DNA of 64,000 nucleotides from Thalassia testudinum (GCA_037157565.1 JAZHRO010000013.1:120604001-120668000); one strand, 5' to 3'; positions 32,087-44,587 are shown, numbered from the stretch's first letter. Program-made: numbers and translations. The notes: a model not told the origin generated them from the sequence alone.

Positions 32087-32117
<31 letters not shown>

Positions 32118-33295
32118 ATTCATGCACACACACTCCTCTAGAGTTCTCTAGAACTCTCTTAAAGTAGCGCCAACTCTTGGTTGCGAAATTTAGCAACCAA
32201 GAGGCATTCAATTCTTAGATCCACAAATGGTGGATCTAAGTAGCCACCTCTCTCTCTCTTGGCTGGCCATTCTTGGACTCTCTCTAGAGAGTTCCACACT
32301 TCTCTAGAGAGACTCCCTTAGGTCTATAAAAAGACCTAAGGGGTGGCCATTTGCACCCATCCACTCTTGGCCATACAAGCTTGACTCCATTCATATCCAC
32401 CTTCACTTAGGCTAGCCACTTCCACTCCATCTCCACGAGTTGAGCACCACCATGAAGGACACCATCTCCATGCCAGGATGCTGGATCACTCCTCCAACCT
32501 CTCTCCAGGGGCCGGCCTAAGCTACATTGGCCGCCCCTCATTCTCCTCCCAGCCACTCCAAGGCCATCGGAGCCCACCTCCGAATGCCCTCACTTCCTGA
32601 TAGATTAGTAGCTAGCTCTTTATATTTACTGCTTTTATTTACTGCTTAGTAGTGTAGTCCTTATTCTCCCCCAATGATGCATGCAAAATCCCCCCGTAGA
32701 TTCCTGTATGCAATCGTTTTCTGGTAGCTAGATTTACAATTTTAGGCATTCCTGTACAAGCTTTCCTCTACATTCTATGTTGCAAACACTTCTCCAAATG
32801 AATGAATGAAAGATACATTTTTATATATATCTCTATGTTTTGAAATCACCATGAGCTTTTTGATTGCCATCTTTTCCGCGTGATTCAAGTTGCCTGTTTT
32901 CACTTATATATTTCGCAACAAGCATGTCGGTTATGGAAAATATAGAAAATATCACTATAGACGCATTTTCTGTGAACAACCACCACATCACTAGAATCGT
33001 GCGCATCGGAACTCATACTTTTACCTTTGTTATCTATTTAATGCACATGCATGTGATCAGAATCCATAATAGAAGTGGCGAAGTCTTAATTCGAAGATTA
33101 GAAATCGACGTGCGATTTTAAACAAACTAGAGAGATAAAAGATCGATTCAGAATTAAAACAAATGCCTCCCAGAGATGAATGACCGGGACTCCAAGTCTC
33201 GTTATCTTTACAAAAATCATTTTTGACGAGCATTTTAGTGTGACTATACTACGATTTCTGACAACTTTAAAATGCGCAAAAAATGGTTGAACAAA
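32086..33295 (+). repeat. A6 5' LTR, 5'-truncated
   Basis: It matches 45722-46916 of the 3' LTR. It starts in an expanded CA repeat (about 32088-32116) and ends GGTTGAACA. It contains consecutive inverted repeats at 32174-32203, 32214-32240 and 32315-32342, the last enclosing the TATA box. An open frame near the 3' end (32864-33121) occurs in both LTRs only because they are duplicates. Confidence 0.88.
32174..32342. repeat. Series of perfect inverted repeats around the A6 promoter
   Basis: 32174-32203: 11-bp arms CTCTTGGTTGC, 8-nt loop. 32214-32240: 11-bp arms CTTAGATCCAC, 5-nt loop. 32315-32342: 11-bp arms CCCTTAGGTCT with loop ATAAAA, so TATAAAA spans arm and loop. Weaker CTCTAGAGAG repeats lie between. 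All stems are also in the 3' LTR. Confidence 0.9.
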
Positions 33296-33297
33296 TG

Positions 33298-33315
33298 GCA
33301 CCGTTGCCGGGAAGG
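33298..33315 (+). promoter_or_regulatory. A6 primer binding site, tRNA-Asp type
   Basis: TGGCACCGTTGCCGGGAA, two bases after the LTR end; two changes from the A8 site. Confidence 0.9.
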
Positions 33316-34856
33316 CAACGTTATTTTTCTTGATTTAGATCTTTTAAACCATCATTGACAAATTTGCCTCTACTTTATTTTTGGATTTGTAGGAAAAATA
33401 GGAAAAGGAACGGGATCTCTACACACAACGAGCGCATAAAAGAAATCCAGGTGCACATCATCTCCTCTTAGATTAGGTTTTCTTCTGAACCATAGGATTA
33501 GATTTACTTCTTGCAGTTTCTTTTGAAAAAAAAAACTTATTCATTTTCGTGAAAAAGAAAAAAAATCAAAAAAATCTAGATTAGGTTTTTTTTTTAATCC
33601 TTGGTTAGTTTGAAAAAGCAAACAAATATATATATATATTTGAAATCCCTTTGAAAAAAAAATTCCTTTCTGAAAATAAAAGAAAAAAAACATGCAAAAG
33701 TTTTTGAAAGAAAGGAAGCATTTTTAGTGGAGAGTTTGGATTTCAAACTCAATCCCTCTTTAAAAGTTTTTCTACCACTCTCTGATATTCGGCTAGATTT
33801 CAAAGTCTGATTTAAAAATTTGATTGCCAAAAAATTAGTGAACAAAAAAATCTAAAATTTAGGCTAAACTTTTATTTTCAAACCATCTTTCAAACGACAC
33901 AATTCTTTCAAAAAATTTTTTAGTATGAAATTTTTAAAAATTCTCGAAGTGCAAGGGGGTCAAACTGACCTAGATTTGATATTTTTCAAATTTCAAAAAG
34001 AAATTCTGACCAATCCACGAATCTGTTTTGACTAATGCTGATGGGGTTTGAAAGCTGATCTCATTGGCTTTGTTTTCCATATTTTTTTTGAATTTTTGAA
34101 AGTCATTTGATACTGTTTCAAAGTGAACGACCGACCAGGGGTCAAAATTTCAAATCTGACCCCTTGATATTCAAAAATCTCTAGAAATTCGGTTGAAATA
34201 GTAAAAATTCCAAAAAAATATTCTATGAAAAGATAATTGAACAAGGATTCTACTTGCCAAATTTCAAGTTAATTGGATTCCAACTATTGTCAGAGAATGA
34301 GTTTTATGTTTTGTGGCCTGCTGAAACAGAACAAAACCCTAGAAGTGCATGAACCTTAGGGTAAATCTTTAGGGTTAAAACTTAGAGACTACACTTGGGC
34401 TAACCTAGACTTAATCAAGTCTAGTAGTTAGCCGGTGAGCTTGGTTACCTTGTGGACCACTCACCAAAAGGAAACCCCAACTGAAGAAAATGGGCTAAAA
34501 ATCAAGTCTAAAACATGAAATAAACCTGAATTCGTTGTCGTACTACTGGGTGCTTTCAACCTCTTGGCTGGGTTAGCCGAGAGGCGGGAATCGCTTTCAG
34601 TCGGTTGTATGACAAATTTTCTTCAAGAATTAAAACTTAAAATGAAAAATCTGGTCATCTGATTCATAAGGACCATCTGATTGACCGGGCCTTAGCCTTG
34701 TCTGGCTTGGCTATACCAACCAGGGGTTGGGTGGTGTATGCAAGGAAGGAGGTTGCTTAGACCTCGCTTGTTGGACCTTGGGATCCACTCCCAAGGAGGC
34801 GAGTCACCTCGCCGGGACCATCTTCTCCCCCAACTTCTTCTACTCCTTTAGATGGA
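33316..34856 (+). other. A6 leader
   Basis: About 1.5 kb, A/T-rich with A-runs and a short TA repeat near 33629. No coding signature. Confidence 0.6.
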
Positions 34857-36960
34857 ATGGCTAATCTTGGACCTAGACCTGGACCTGGACCATGTCAGGA
34901 TATTGAAAATCTAGACCCGATGGCTCATCTAGAAGCTCGGGTTGTCGAATCTGAGGAGCGACATCGGCAGAGCATGGATCGCATTTTGATGGCACTTGAT
35001 ACGATGCAGCACCCGACGCGAGGAGAACAACTGCGGGATTTTTACGATCCAGCCACACCAATCGTCGCACCTTTAGTCAGAATTCCCACAAGCGAAGATG
35101 TGTTTGAGCTCAAGCCCAACGTGATTGAGTTGATCAGCACTCACTTCTATGGGAACTCAAGCAAAGATCCATTCCAACACCTAGAGGACCTAAGTCAACT
35201 CACAGAAATGATTCAACCCAGGAACATTGATCTTGGGATTGTTCTAATGAAGCTTTTCCCATTCTCTCTGAGGGACAAAGCTTCATACTGGTTTAAGACC
35301 ATTGGGAAGCCAATTGGAACTTGGCTAGAATTATGACGTGAATTCCTCCAAAAGTTCTTCCTAATCGGTCAAACAAACGTGATGAGGCGGGCAATCAAGA
35401 CTTTCTCCCAAGGAGCTGGGAGAAGTTGCATGAAGCCTGGGATCGATTTCACGACCTTCTTCGGAAATGCTCGCACCATGGTATACCCAGATGGCACTTA
35501 GCTCAGATCTTTTACCATAAGCTGGATGACACACATCGGTATCTGGCCAATGCATCTAGTTGCCGGAATTTCCTCGCAAAAGATGAGAACAATGCTTTTG
35601 AGCTGTTCGAATCTTTAGCGGAGAACTCGATGAATGCCGCATCCATGAACCAATTCCAGTGGCCTGGTCAGTAGCGGGCTGGTGTCCATGAAGCTCACAT
35701 CGAGTCTATTCGAGAGGACATGGATATCATCGTTAAGCAACTGGATAGAATAAACCTGATTAAGAAAATGATTGACCAGATCAGTCAGGGTCAATCTAAC
35801 CTGAACTCTGCTAATCCAAGACCCTCCTATGCACCTCGAGCCCCTCCTGCTCGAGTTAATCTACTCACTCAGGTTGCATCTTCTCCTTATTTACGAGATC
35901 CCACATATCAGGATCCTATAAACAATCCAGATCTAGTACCTTACGACCAAGGTTACACACCACCCGCAGATTATAACACGTATCCCCTTAATGGATATAT
36001 GTCTCAGACATCTTCGGCCTACGAGGACATCAGTGCTATCCAAGGATATGGGCATAATAACCCGTATTCAGAGACGTACAACCCTGGTTGGTGCCAGCAT
36101 CCGAACTTCTCTTGGTCTGGTAATTCACAGAGACCACATCAAGATCCACACTACTAGACCAGGCAATACTGGAATGTGCAAAACACGTACTCTAGGCAGT
36201 AGCCATTCCCGCATCAGCAGCAACCCCGTTCTTTATACCAACCGCTGCACCAAGCTGCCAGTCACCTCCAAAGCGGGCTAACCCTTTGGAGGCACTGAAA
36301 GAGGAGCTACAAGAATCAATGAGGAAATCTACACAGGATAGCTTGCAGATTATGAAGGCGATGGCTAATAAGATACAGACTATACAGAACATGCAGAACC
36401 AGCTGTTGTAGGAGCATAGGACTCAAGGAGCCTTACCCTTCCAACCCATCCCGAACCCTCGATATGTGCAGAACCAAAGCACCCTGCCTAGGTTTCAAGC
36501 ACCACAGGGACAGGCACATGCCATATTACAGGCACCTCTTGCACCACCTAGTTATGCTCAAGGCCAGTCACCTTTGCAGAATCCTGCATACTCTGCCCCT
36601 TCTGCTGCCCCACCACCTCATGGACAGCAAGTTGATGCACATGCTGTCTCTTTGAGGAGAGGAAGGAAGACATTCGACCCACCACATAGGTAGGCGGGTC
36701 CTGATTTTTCCCACCCTTCACCGTAGGCGGGTTCAACTCCTTCATCTCAGGAGCCACCTATGGTAGATAAGGGTAAGAGGCCACTTAACTTTGAGATTCC
36801 TATCCCTTTTCCTAAGGCTCTGATATGGAATGAAGTACGGAAAAAGGACACGCGGGATTTTGAGGACCTGAAGTCAATGTTCAAGGAAGTACATATTCAG
36901 GTCCCCCTCGTCGAGGCAATCGATCACATCCCCGCTATCTCTACTGTCGAAAGAGACTAG
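34857..36960 (+). pseudogene. gag: A6 gag, nearly complete but broken
   Basis: Starts MANLGPRPGPGPCQDIENLD at 34857. The core is at 35090-35320 (VIELISTHFYGNSSKDPFQHLED, LFPFSLRDKASYWF), followed by a stop and a frameshift, then WDRFHDLLRKCSHHGIP, QIFYHKLDD and NASSCRNFLAKDE (35426-35674), and a Pro/Tyr/Gln-rich C-terminal half (35720-36700). Stops are at about 35334, 35672, 36155 and 36691. The last open piece (36760-36960) links to the protease. Confidence 0.88.
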
Positions 36961-36964
36961 CATC

Positions 36965-37441
36965 GTGATCCTAAATGACTTACCGCAGAAAAAGAAAGAC
37001 CCTGGTACCCCACTCATATCCAGCTTCCTGCAGGACTTTCCACTTGATCAGGCCCTTCTAGATCTGGGTTCATCCATCAACCTAACCCCCACTGCCGTAT
37101 TTGATCAATTTCAATTTGGGGAGTTGAAGCCCACCTCGGTCACGATTTAGCTGGCTGACAGATCAGTCAAAACACCGAGGGGGGTGGTTGAGAACATGAT
37201 CGTGAAAGTTCATGAGTTCTGCTTTCCCACAGACTTTTTTGTTCTCGATATGGATGTTCCTCCTAATCTCCAAGATGCACCAATTATTTTGGGTCGCCCA
37301 TTCCTAGCGACAGCCCGAGCGAACATTGATTGTGCATCTGGGTGTATGGAGATAGCCCTAGGCAATGAGCAACTTCGACTTGACATATTTAGGGTAGTAA
37401 AGAATTTCGAATGTGATCGCATAGTGGAGGATGGTGACGAC
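36965..37441 (+). pseudogene. pol: A6 protease (retropepsin)
   Basis: Aspartic protease that cuts the polyprotein. LNDLPQKKKDPGTPLISSFL, active-site block LLDLGSSINLTPTAVFDQF (about 37050-37105), then VVENMIVKVHEFCFPTDFFVLDMDVPPNLQD, LGRPFLATARANIDCASGCM. One stop (TAG at 37148) separates the halves. S2 begins directly after ECDRIVEDGDD. Confidence 0.88.
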
Positions 37442-39338
37442 TGACGAGTCGATTCTTCATTTTTAAAGCTGTTTGTCACATAAAATGATGCGTCGTTTGT
37501 AGTTCTATGTGGTGGAAAAATCGACTAATCAACAATTAATATAACCACTCAATTAAGAGTGGGTCGTGTCCACAGGGAGGCAACGATGCAATAAAATCTC
37601 GATTATTTTGTATTCTTTCAGTCACGTGCGAAATCCATAATCAAATCCGACATGAAATGTGATGGAAAGAAGATGCACAATAACTCAAAAATATAAGGGT
37701 ATATGTGCAATTTTTTCCTCACTGAAATATTTAATAAAAATGTGATGATTTTATGTAATTTTCAATTGACATGTATTAGAGAAAATTTATGCACATTTTA
37801 ATCCCAAAACCAATGTTAAAACATGTGAATATCAATAACCACGCAATTATCAGAAAGCGTGAGTATGCAGTCACAATTTCACCACAATAAAGTAATCATA
37901 AATTAAAATTGATTTTGGTGGCAATGGCATTCAAATGTAAATTTTAATTAAAACAAAAATAGGGGATTTTACCTCTCTCCTCGTTGCGCATGGGAGAGAG
38001 GTTCAATCAAGGAGATGCTCCTACAGGAGGTTGGCTGAAGTAGGGCCGTCGCGGTGGTGGCAGCAGTGCGTCATGAGATGGTTGGAGCCAGCTTGCCGAA
38101 GGAGTGGAGTGGCGGTGGTGGAGAAGCCTGCTGTTGGCCGTGCTTGCTGGTGAAGGCACGCGCGGGTGCAGAGAGTGTTGCGGGCACGTGGAGGCGTAGG
38201 TGCTGGGCAGTGCGTAGGTGCGCGCAGGCGTGGTGGTGGCTGTGCCTGTAGGTACTACGTGGGGTTGTAGGCAGTGGCACGATGAAGTGCAAGTGCATGC
38301 ACGATGGTGCGCGTGGGCTGGAAGTGGGCGTGCGCGCTTGCGGGTGAGCGGCAGGGGCTTAGGTGCACTGCTGGAAGTGCAGGCGGATGTGTGCAGCTGG
38401 AGGGCACGTGGGCGGAGGTGTGGGCTCGTGCAGCTGGAGGGGCGCACGCTCTGCGCAAGTGGCTGGAGGCGATGGTGGGTCTGATGGAGCAGGGAGAAGC
38501 TGCTGGTGATGGCGCGAGCTAAAGGAGAGGCCGGCTGCTGTTGCGCATGGGGACGGTGTGTTGTTTGGTTTATTTTTAAGGTGAAGTGAAACAGAGGAAG
38601 AAGAAGATATGGGGCCAAGCTTCAGACGTCTGGGAAACTTCCCGGATGTCTTAACTGATGGGGGTGATGAAGATGCAGGGCATGGAGTTGCAGTGGTTGC
38701 GGTGGTGATTGCTGGTGATGGCGGTGAAGGTGGTGATGTTGATTCTGGTGAGGCACGGTGATGGAAGTGTGGCCATCAGGGACACACGCTTACGGTGTTA
38801 GCATGTGTCCACAGACTTAGCGCGGTGAGTTATCACCTCGCCGGTCCACGGTGTGGTGGAGCTCGGCCTTGGAGACAATGGTGGTGGAATGGAGTACACG
38901 GTGGTGGAGTGGGGTGGTGTCTCCTCCAGCTCGGCTGCCTCCTCCTCTCCCTTGTAGTTAGCTGCCTCGACCAGATCCAGCACACCCGCTCCTCCATGAA
39001 TGGGGCCTTGACTGCGGCAGCTGGAGGAAATGAAACCGTTACTCATAGAAGAAGAAAATAATAATAAAATATTATGGTTATTTATATACAAACCCTCAAC
39101 TTTTATGTTAACTTAGAATAATGCATGCAATGCACCTAATTGGTTAACTAATTAAATGAATGCAATTCTAAGTTAATTCTAAATGCATTTAAATATGAAT
39201 GCAATGCATGAACTATGTAATTAAATAAGAAATATGAATTAATCTATTTACATCTTAATGCATGGTAAATAAATGTTAGAATTAACTCAATGTCTAGGCA
39301 CTTAAATACTTAAATAGCCCGTAAATACGGGCTAATCA
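37442..39338 (-). repeat. S2: solo LTR inserted in A6 between protease and RT
   Basis: It begins TGACGAGTCG and ends GGGCTAATCA, so on the minus strand it is TGATTAGCCCG...CGTCA, 1897 bp. R/U5-like block GTCGTTTGTAG and GTGTCCACAGGGAGGC near the left end sets the orientation. A hairpin GCCCGTA AA TACGGGC lies beside its terminus. The interior (38000-38960) is GC-rich with many GGTGGTG/GTGGCG runs. No PBS, PPT or coding sequence adjoins it. Flanks ACGAC and AAGAT do not match. Confidence 0.8.
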
Positions 39339-40842
39339 AAGATGAAGATTCGGCATACTATGGTAACATTGGGCTCCTTTGTGATGACCCAATGTCTCAT
39401 TCGTCTGTACTATCAGGGTTCTTGGACCTCGATCCACACGGTACTGAGACCATCGCACTACACATTCTCCCCGAGGATCTGACTGTTTAGGGTGTGCTTC
39501 TGATAGCAGCACCCCTGAATCTAGCTATCCTGATCTACACATTGCTGAGTCGCCCCTATTGTTGCAGGAAGACATGACCACAGCTAATGGGTTTCCTGTT
39601 AACGTGGTCACAATCGATTATTTCATAGGAAGCGAATCAGCAGGAATTCACGTGCACACGGATCAGCAGATTCCCACCTTCGAGTTTACTCCTCCCATAC
39701 CCATTTCTGACTCTGACCCACCCGTGATTGAGTTGAAGCCCTTACCTGACTCACTTAAGTATGTGTTCTTGGGCGAAAGTGAGACATATCCAGTCATTAT
39801 TAATGCCTACTTAACCCAAGAACAGGAGCATCAATTGATTTCTACACTACAAGACCATAGGGCTACTATAGGGTGGAGTATTGCTGATCTCCACAGTATT
39901 CGCCCCTTGTATTGCACTCATCACATTTACATGGATGAGGGGGTGCAACCTTCGAGACAACCTCAAAGATGGCTTAACCCGAACTTGCTAGAGGTTGTCA
40001 AGAAGGAGATCAACAAATGGTTGGATGCAGGTATTGTATACCCAATCTCAGACAGCCATTGGGTGAGTGCAATCCAGATAGTGCCCAAGAAAGCAGGACT
40101 CACCGTTGTGAAAAATGATAAGGGAGAATCCATCCTGGCCCGCACTGTGACATCTTGGCAGGTCTGCATCGACTACAGGAAACTGAACATGGCTACCCAA
40201 AAGGATCACTTTCCTTTGCCCTTCATTGACCAGATCTTGGAACGGTTTGCCGAATGTAGTTTCTTTTGCTTTTTGGATGGATACTCTGGGTATAATCAAG
40301 TAGTGATTATCCCGGAAGATCAAGACAAGACCACATTCACTTGCCCCTTTGGCACATTCGCTTTCAAGCGGATGCCCTTTCGCCTCTGCAATGCACCAAC
40401 GACATTTCAGCGTTATATGATGGCCATCTTCTCTGACATGATTGGGGACTATGTGGAGGTATTCATGGATGACTTCTCAATTTTTGGAGATGATTCTGCA
40501 TCTTGTCTTGATAACCTCACCAAGATCCTGAAACGGTGTATTGATGTAAACCTAGTACTATCTTGGGAGGAAAGCCATTTTATGGTGAGAGATGGCATAG
40601 TAATAGGGCACAAGATCTCCAAAAATGGACTTGAGGTCGATCGAGCTAAATCTGAGATTATTTCCCACTTACCGCCGCCTAGCTCGGTCAAGCAGATCAG
40701 ATCATTCTTGGGTCACGTTGGCTTCTATCGGGGATTTATACGCGATTTCTCAAAAATTGCACGGCCTTTGACGAATCTCCTGGTTGCTGATGTCCCATTT
40801 GAATTTGACGCCTCATGTCTCAGCACCTTTGAGACTTTATGA
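39339..40842 (+). CDS. pol: A6 reverse transcriptase, largely open
   Basis: An uninterrupted 427-codon frame, 39559-40842, holds the whole RT. The upstream linker (39339-39558) is coding-like but has a TAG at about 39488. Motifs: CIDYRKLNMATQKDHFPLP, FLDGYSGYNQVVIIPEDQ, TFTCPFGTFAFKRMPFRLCN, VFMDDFSIFG (FMDD 40462-40473) and QIRSFLGHVGFYRGFIRDFSK. It ends at TGA 40840-40842 before RNase H. It is the best-preserved RT here. With gag, linker and integrase broken it is unlikely to act alone. Confidence 0.88.
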
Positions 40843-41406
40843 AGCGCTATCTCTGATTCCCTGATTCTCCAACCACCCAACTGGTCGCTTGATTTCGAAA
40901 TGATGTGCGACGCTTCTGATTTTGCCGTCGGTGCTGTTTTAGGCCAACATCGGGAGAAACAACCCTTCGTCATATACTATGCTAGCAAGACATTGAATGA
41001 GGCTCAGCACAACTACATTGTCACCGAAAAAGAACTGCTAGCAGTAGTATTCGGGTTGGAGAAATTCAGATCGTGTTTATTAGGGTCCAAAGTCATCATC
41101 TTCACTGACCACTCAGCCCTCCAGCATTTGTTGGAAAAGAAGGATGCCAAACCACGGATCATCAGATGGATCCTTCTATTGCAGGAATTTGATATCAAGA
41201 TCCATGATAAAGCCAGAAAGCAGAATGTTGTGGCAGATCAACTATCTAGAGTAGACCCAGGACACATCCCATATTCCCTGCCTATCCACGAGCAATTTCC
41301 GGATGAATCTCTTTTGGTAGTTCACTCTGTTGAGTTCCCCTGGTATGCGGATGTCGCAAACTACCTTGCCGCAGGCAAGATTCCCACGAACCTATCCAAG
41401 GACTAG
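40843..41406 (+). pseudogene. pol: A6 RNase H
   Basis: [41 protein letters not shown] and NVVADQLSRV are present, with all expected acidic residues. It is open from 40900 to 41405. Only the stop at 40840 separates it from RT. Confidence 0.9.
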
Positions 41407-42625
41407 AAACTCAAATTCACCGCAGAGGCCAAATTTTACCTCTGGGATGACCCACTACTCTTCTGCATTGGAGCGGATCAGATTATTTGAAGATGCATCC
41501 CAAATTCTGAGATCCCCAGTGTGTTATCTTTTTGCCATAATGATGCTTGTGGTGGTCATTTCTCGGGACGGAAAACCACTGCAAAGATTTTGCAGTTTGG
41601 ATTTTTCTGGCCAACTATTTTCAGAGATACACACGAATACAGCTAACACTGCAAACGATGCCAGTCGGCCGGTTCTATGACCAAGAGAGACATGATGCCA
41701 CTCCAGCCCATCATGGTCATAGAAGTGTTCGATGTCTGGGGCATTGATTTTATGGGCCCTTTTCCGAACTCGCATGGCTTCGAGTGTATATTACTAGCCA
41801 TTGACTGTCTCGAAGTGGGTCAAGGCCATCCCGACGAGACAGGCTAACCACAAGACCATCATTTCTTTCGTACGGCAGTACATCTTCACGAGATTTGGAA
41901 TACCCCATGTTCTAATTAGCGATGGGGGAAGCCACTTCACTCATGCCCACTTCAAGTCATTACTAAAAAAATACAGGGTCCATCACCGTATAGCTACCCC
42001 ATATCACCTGTAGACTAATGGGTAGGCTGAACTGTCTAACCGTCAGATCAAGCTGATTCTCCAGAAGATGGTTAGACCAGACAGGAAGGGCTGGTCCGAT
42101 AAATTAGTTAATGCACTCTAGGCATATCGGACCACATACAAGGCCCCACTCAGAATGTCACCATATCGTATGGTATATGACAAGGCCTGTCACCTTCCTG
42201 TAGAGCTCGAACATCGCGCCTTTTGGGAGGTGCGAAAATGTAACCTTGACCTCGATGCAAGAGGTCAAGAATGGAAACTCCAGCTCAGTGAATTAGAAGA
42301 GATCCGGCAGGAGGCCTATGAGAACGCATTGATATACAAGGACAAGAGCAAGGCCTTTCATGATCGCCACATCAGAAGGAAAGCATTCACGCCCAACCAG
42401 CAAGTCTGGTTGTTTAACTCGCGACTGAAACTTTTCGTAGGGAAGCTCAAGTCCAAGTGGACTGGCTCTTATGTTGTGATTCACCCATATCCTAATGGGG
42501 CGATCCAAATCAGGGACCCAAAATATGGGCATATATCTATGGTAAATGTCCAGCGCCTCAAGCCATTTTTGGCCCAGGAACCTCCTCTACCTAACAAGAT
42601 TGTTCATCTTATTAAGGACGTGTGA
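41407..42625 (+). pseudogene. pol: A6 integrase, broken
   Basis: Zinc region CHNDACGGHFSG...CKRCQ. Core: VWGIDFMGPF, ISDGGSHF (second Asp GAT at 41921-41923), and Glu in the AELSNR block. C-terminal domain PVELEHRAFWEV, QVWLFNSRLKLFVGKLKSKW and NVQRLKPF is open from 42155 to 42625. A frameshift near 41805 and stops at about 42012, 42024 and 42119 break it. Catalytic residues are retained, unlike A3. Confidence 0.9.
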
Positions 42626-44587
42626 TTGAGTTTCGCCCAGCTGGAGGCGTTAAACTCAGCATCTATCCCACACTCCGCATCCATCATCTATACATATTCA
42701 TTTTTATACATAGCATATTTTTCTTTTAGCATCTTTTCTTTCTGCATATTGCATGCTGATAGGTTAGCCGGTGTTGAATAGATAATTTCAGGCACAATTA
42801 CAGGTGATTTCTACCAATTCTCTCCATGTTGTATTTATTTTCTTTTATATTCATGCATGAGGACATGCAAGAACTTAGGCATGGGGGGATAGATACAACA
42901 AAACTGAAAATTTTTATGCCAACATTTAGAAAAAACCTCGGAGGTACATGTCAAAGGTACTTTAGGATCCTAAATAAAATAACAATCGACTCCACCTCTA
43001 ATGCTCGCATTGGATCTAGAAATCGTCTGCAACATCCATTTTCGACTCACTCGCTCACCTCCTGTTCTAAATTTAGGGTCAAGCTGAATGTAACCCGATA
43101 CGGGAATTTCATGAAATACAAATATAAGAGGTCACTTGTTTATAGCATATATACATATTGCATTCATGAATAAGATTATTTTATTTAGAGAATGCAGTAG
43201 GGATTTTATCCTCTAGTTGATTCCTGTAATCTAGAATCCAATACAACTTTTCACACACAAGTAGAATTTGCAATGGATTCATGGTGAAGGCTAATAAACG
43301 TCTTTAGTCTATCAAGAAGAAGCAGTGCTTCTTTCCTTGAACCCCTAGACAGTGTTTTGGGAGTCAGGCAGATTTTCTTCCAAAAATCCACCAAATAGCG
43401 TGAGATGAGAGTAGAGTGTAGTGGTCCTCTAAGATTAGTGTAAGGAATCCGGAATCCTAGATAATTAGGTAATGATACTCTGAGATTAGACATAGTTTTC
43501 GCTCTCGATTCCTATGTATACATTTTTGGTTGAAATTTTGAGAGCCACCAAATAAGGCAAATACGTGGAGGGTGAGTTTTCATAAAACAAGGGCTAAGGT
43601 GGATGATTACGACCATTCTTTATGGAATCCTTGGCTGAAGGAGGGTATTGATATCAAGGTCAGAAATACACCATCCTATCCATCTCTCCCAGTGCCGTGA
43701 GTAGGCACTTCCACCAAATAAGCCACCCAATGTCTCTTGAGTACCACCAATCCCTGATAATGCCTCCTCAATAAAGTTCATGGATGTGTGCTAGTTGTGT
43801 TATGTTGAAAAAAAAAAGAAGAAAAAAATTGAAAAAAAGATCAGAAAAAGAAGAAAAAGGAAGAAAAAAAGAGTGAATATTTAGTGTTTATTTCAGTAGC
43901 ACTGAGGCAATACCACCAAATAAATTTGAGATCCACTAAATATGGCCTTAACCTATTTTTCTGTGTTTCTGACCGCCCGAATACTGGCTGAGTAATCCGA
44001 CTTAGTGTTAGGGTTATGGAAACTCAATTCAAGTGTTAATGCCAAGTGAGACCACGAAATACAGATCATATATGTGAATCTGGTGAGGTTGTGAGCTCTA
44101 AGAAAAGAAAAGAAAAATGAAAAAGAGAGAGAGAATGAATACAAAGGAATCAAAAAGTGTGTAGTTTTTCTCATCTTTCTCTAAGTTGAGTTAGTAATTT
44201 GGAAATCTAGATTTTGTAGCACTAATCTCTATGTAGCACCAAGTAAGAGTGAGCCACCAAATAAACACCTGTATCCCTCAGAGACTCTCTACCTAAGCCT
44301 AAAATCGAGGTGGAATTCATAGAATATCTTGAATACCCCGAGGGAAGAAGTCCGCCTATCCAGTTAGAAGTTTTACTAGGGGTCAAGTACAGGCTTTAGA
44401 GGTGAATTAGTTTTTCACTCGAATCCGTTGCAAAAGCTACATAGCTGCACTTTCACGATTGTCAGGATTTCTAGAGCATAGGATGAAAACAAAAAGGAGA
44501 AAAATCTCTAGGCATACACTTGATAAAATAATCAGTCCCTTAGGGACCCTTGTTGTGAATAATTTAGTCTTGCATTTGCTAGGGACT
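42626..44587 (+). other. A6 3' untranslated region
   Basis: About 2 kb without a recognised gene. It holds an internal PPT-like motif TTAGGCATGGGGGG (42875-42888), an A/G-rich tract (43807-43872) and five exact copies of CCACCAAATA (43388, 43545, 43711, 43913 and 44254). Confidence 0.65.

Noticed and set aside
32864..33121. 85-codon frame in A6 5' LTR, matched at 46488-46745
   Set aside because: Same LTR-duplicate explanation; no recognisable domain.
38007..38618. 203-codon minus-strand frame rich in His, Pro, Ser and Thr
   Set aside because: It lies in the GC-rich part of the S2 LTR, where stops are rare by composition. Low complexity and no family signature.
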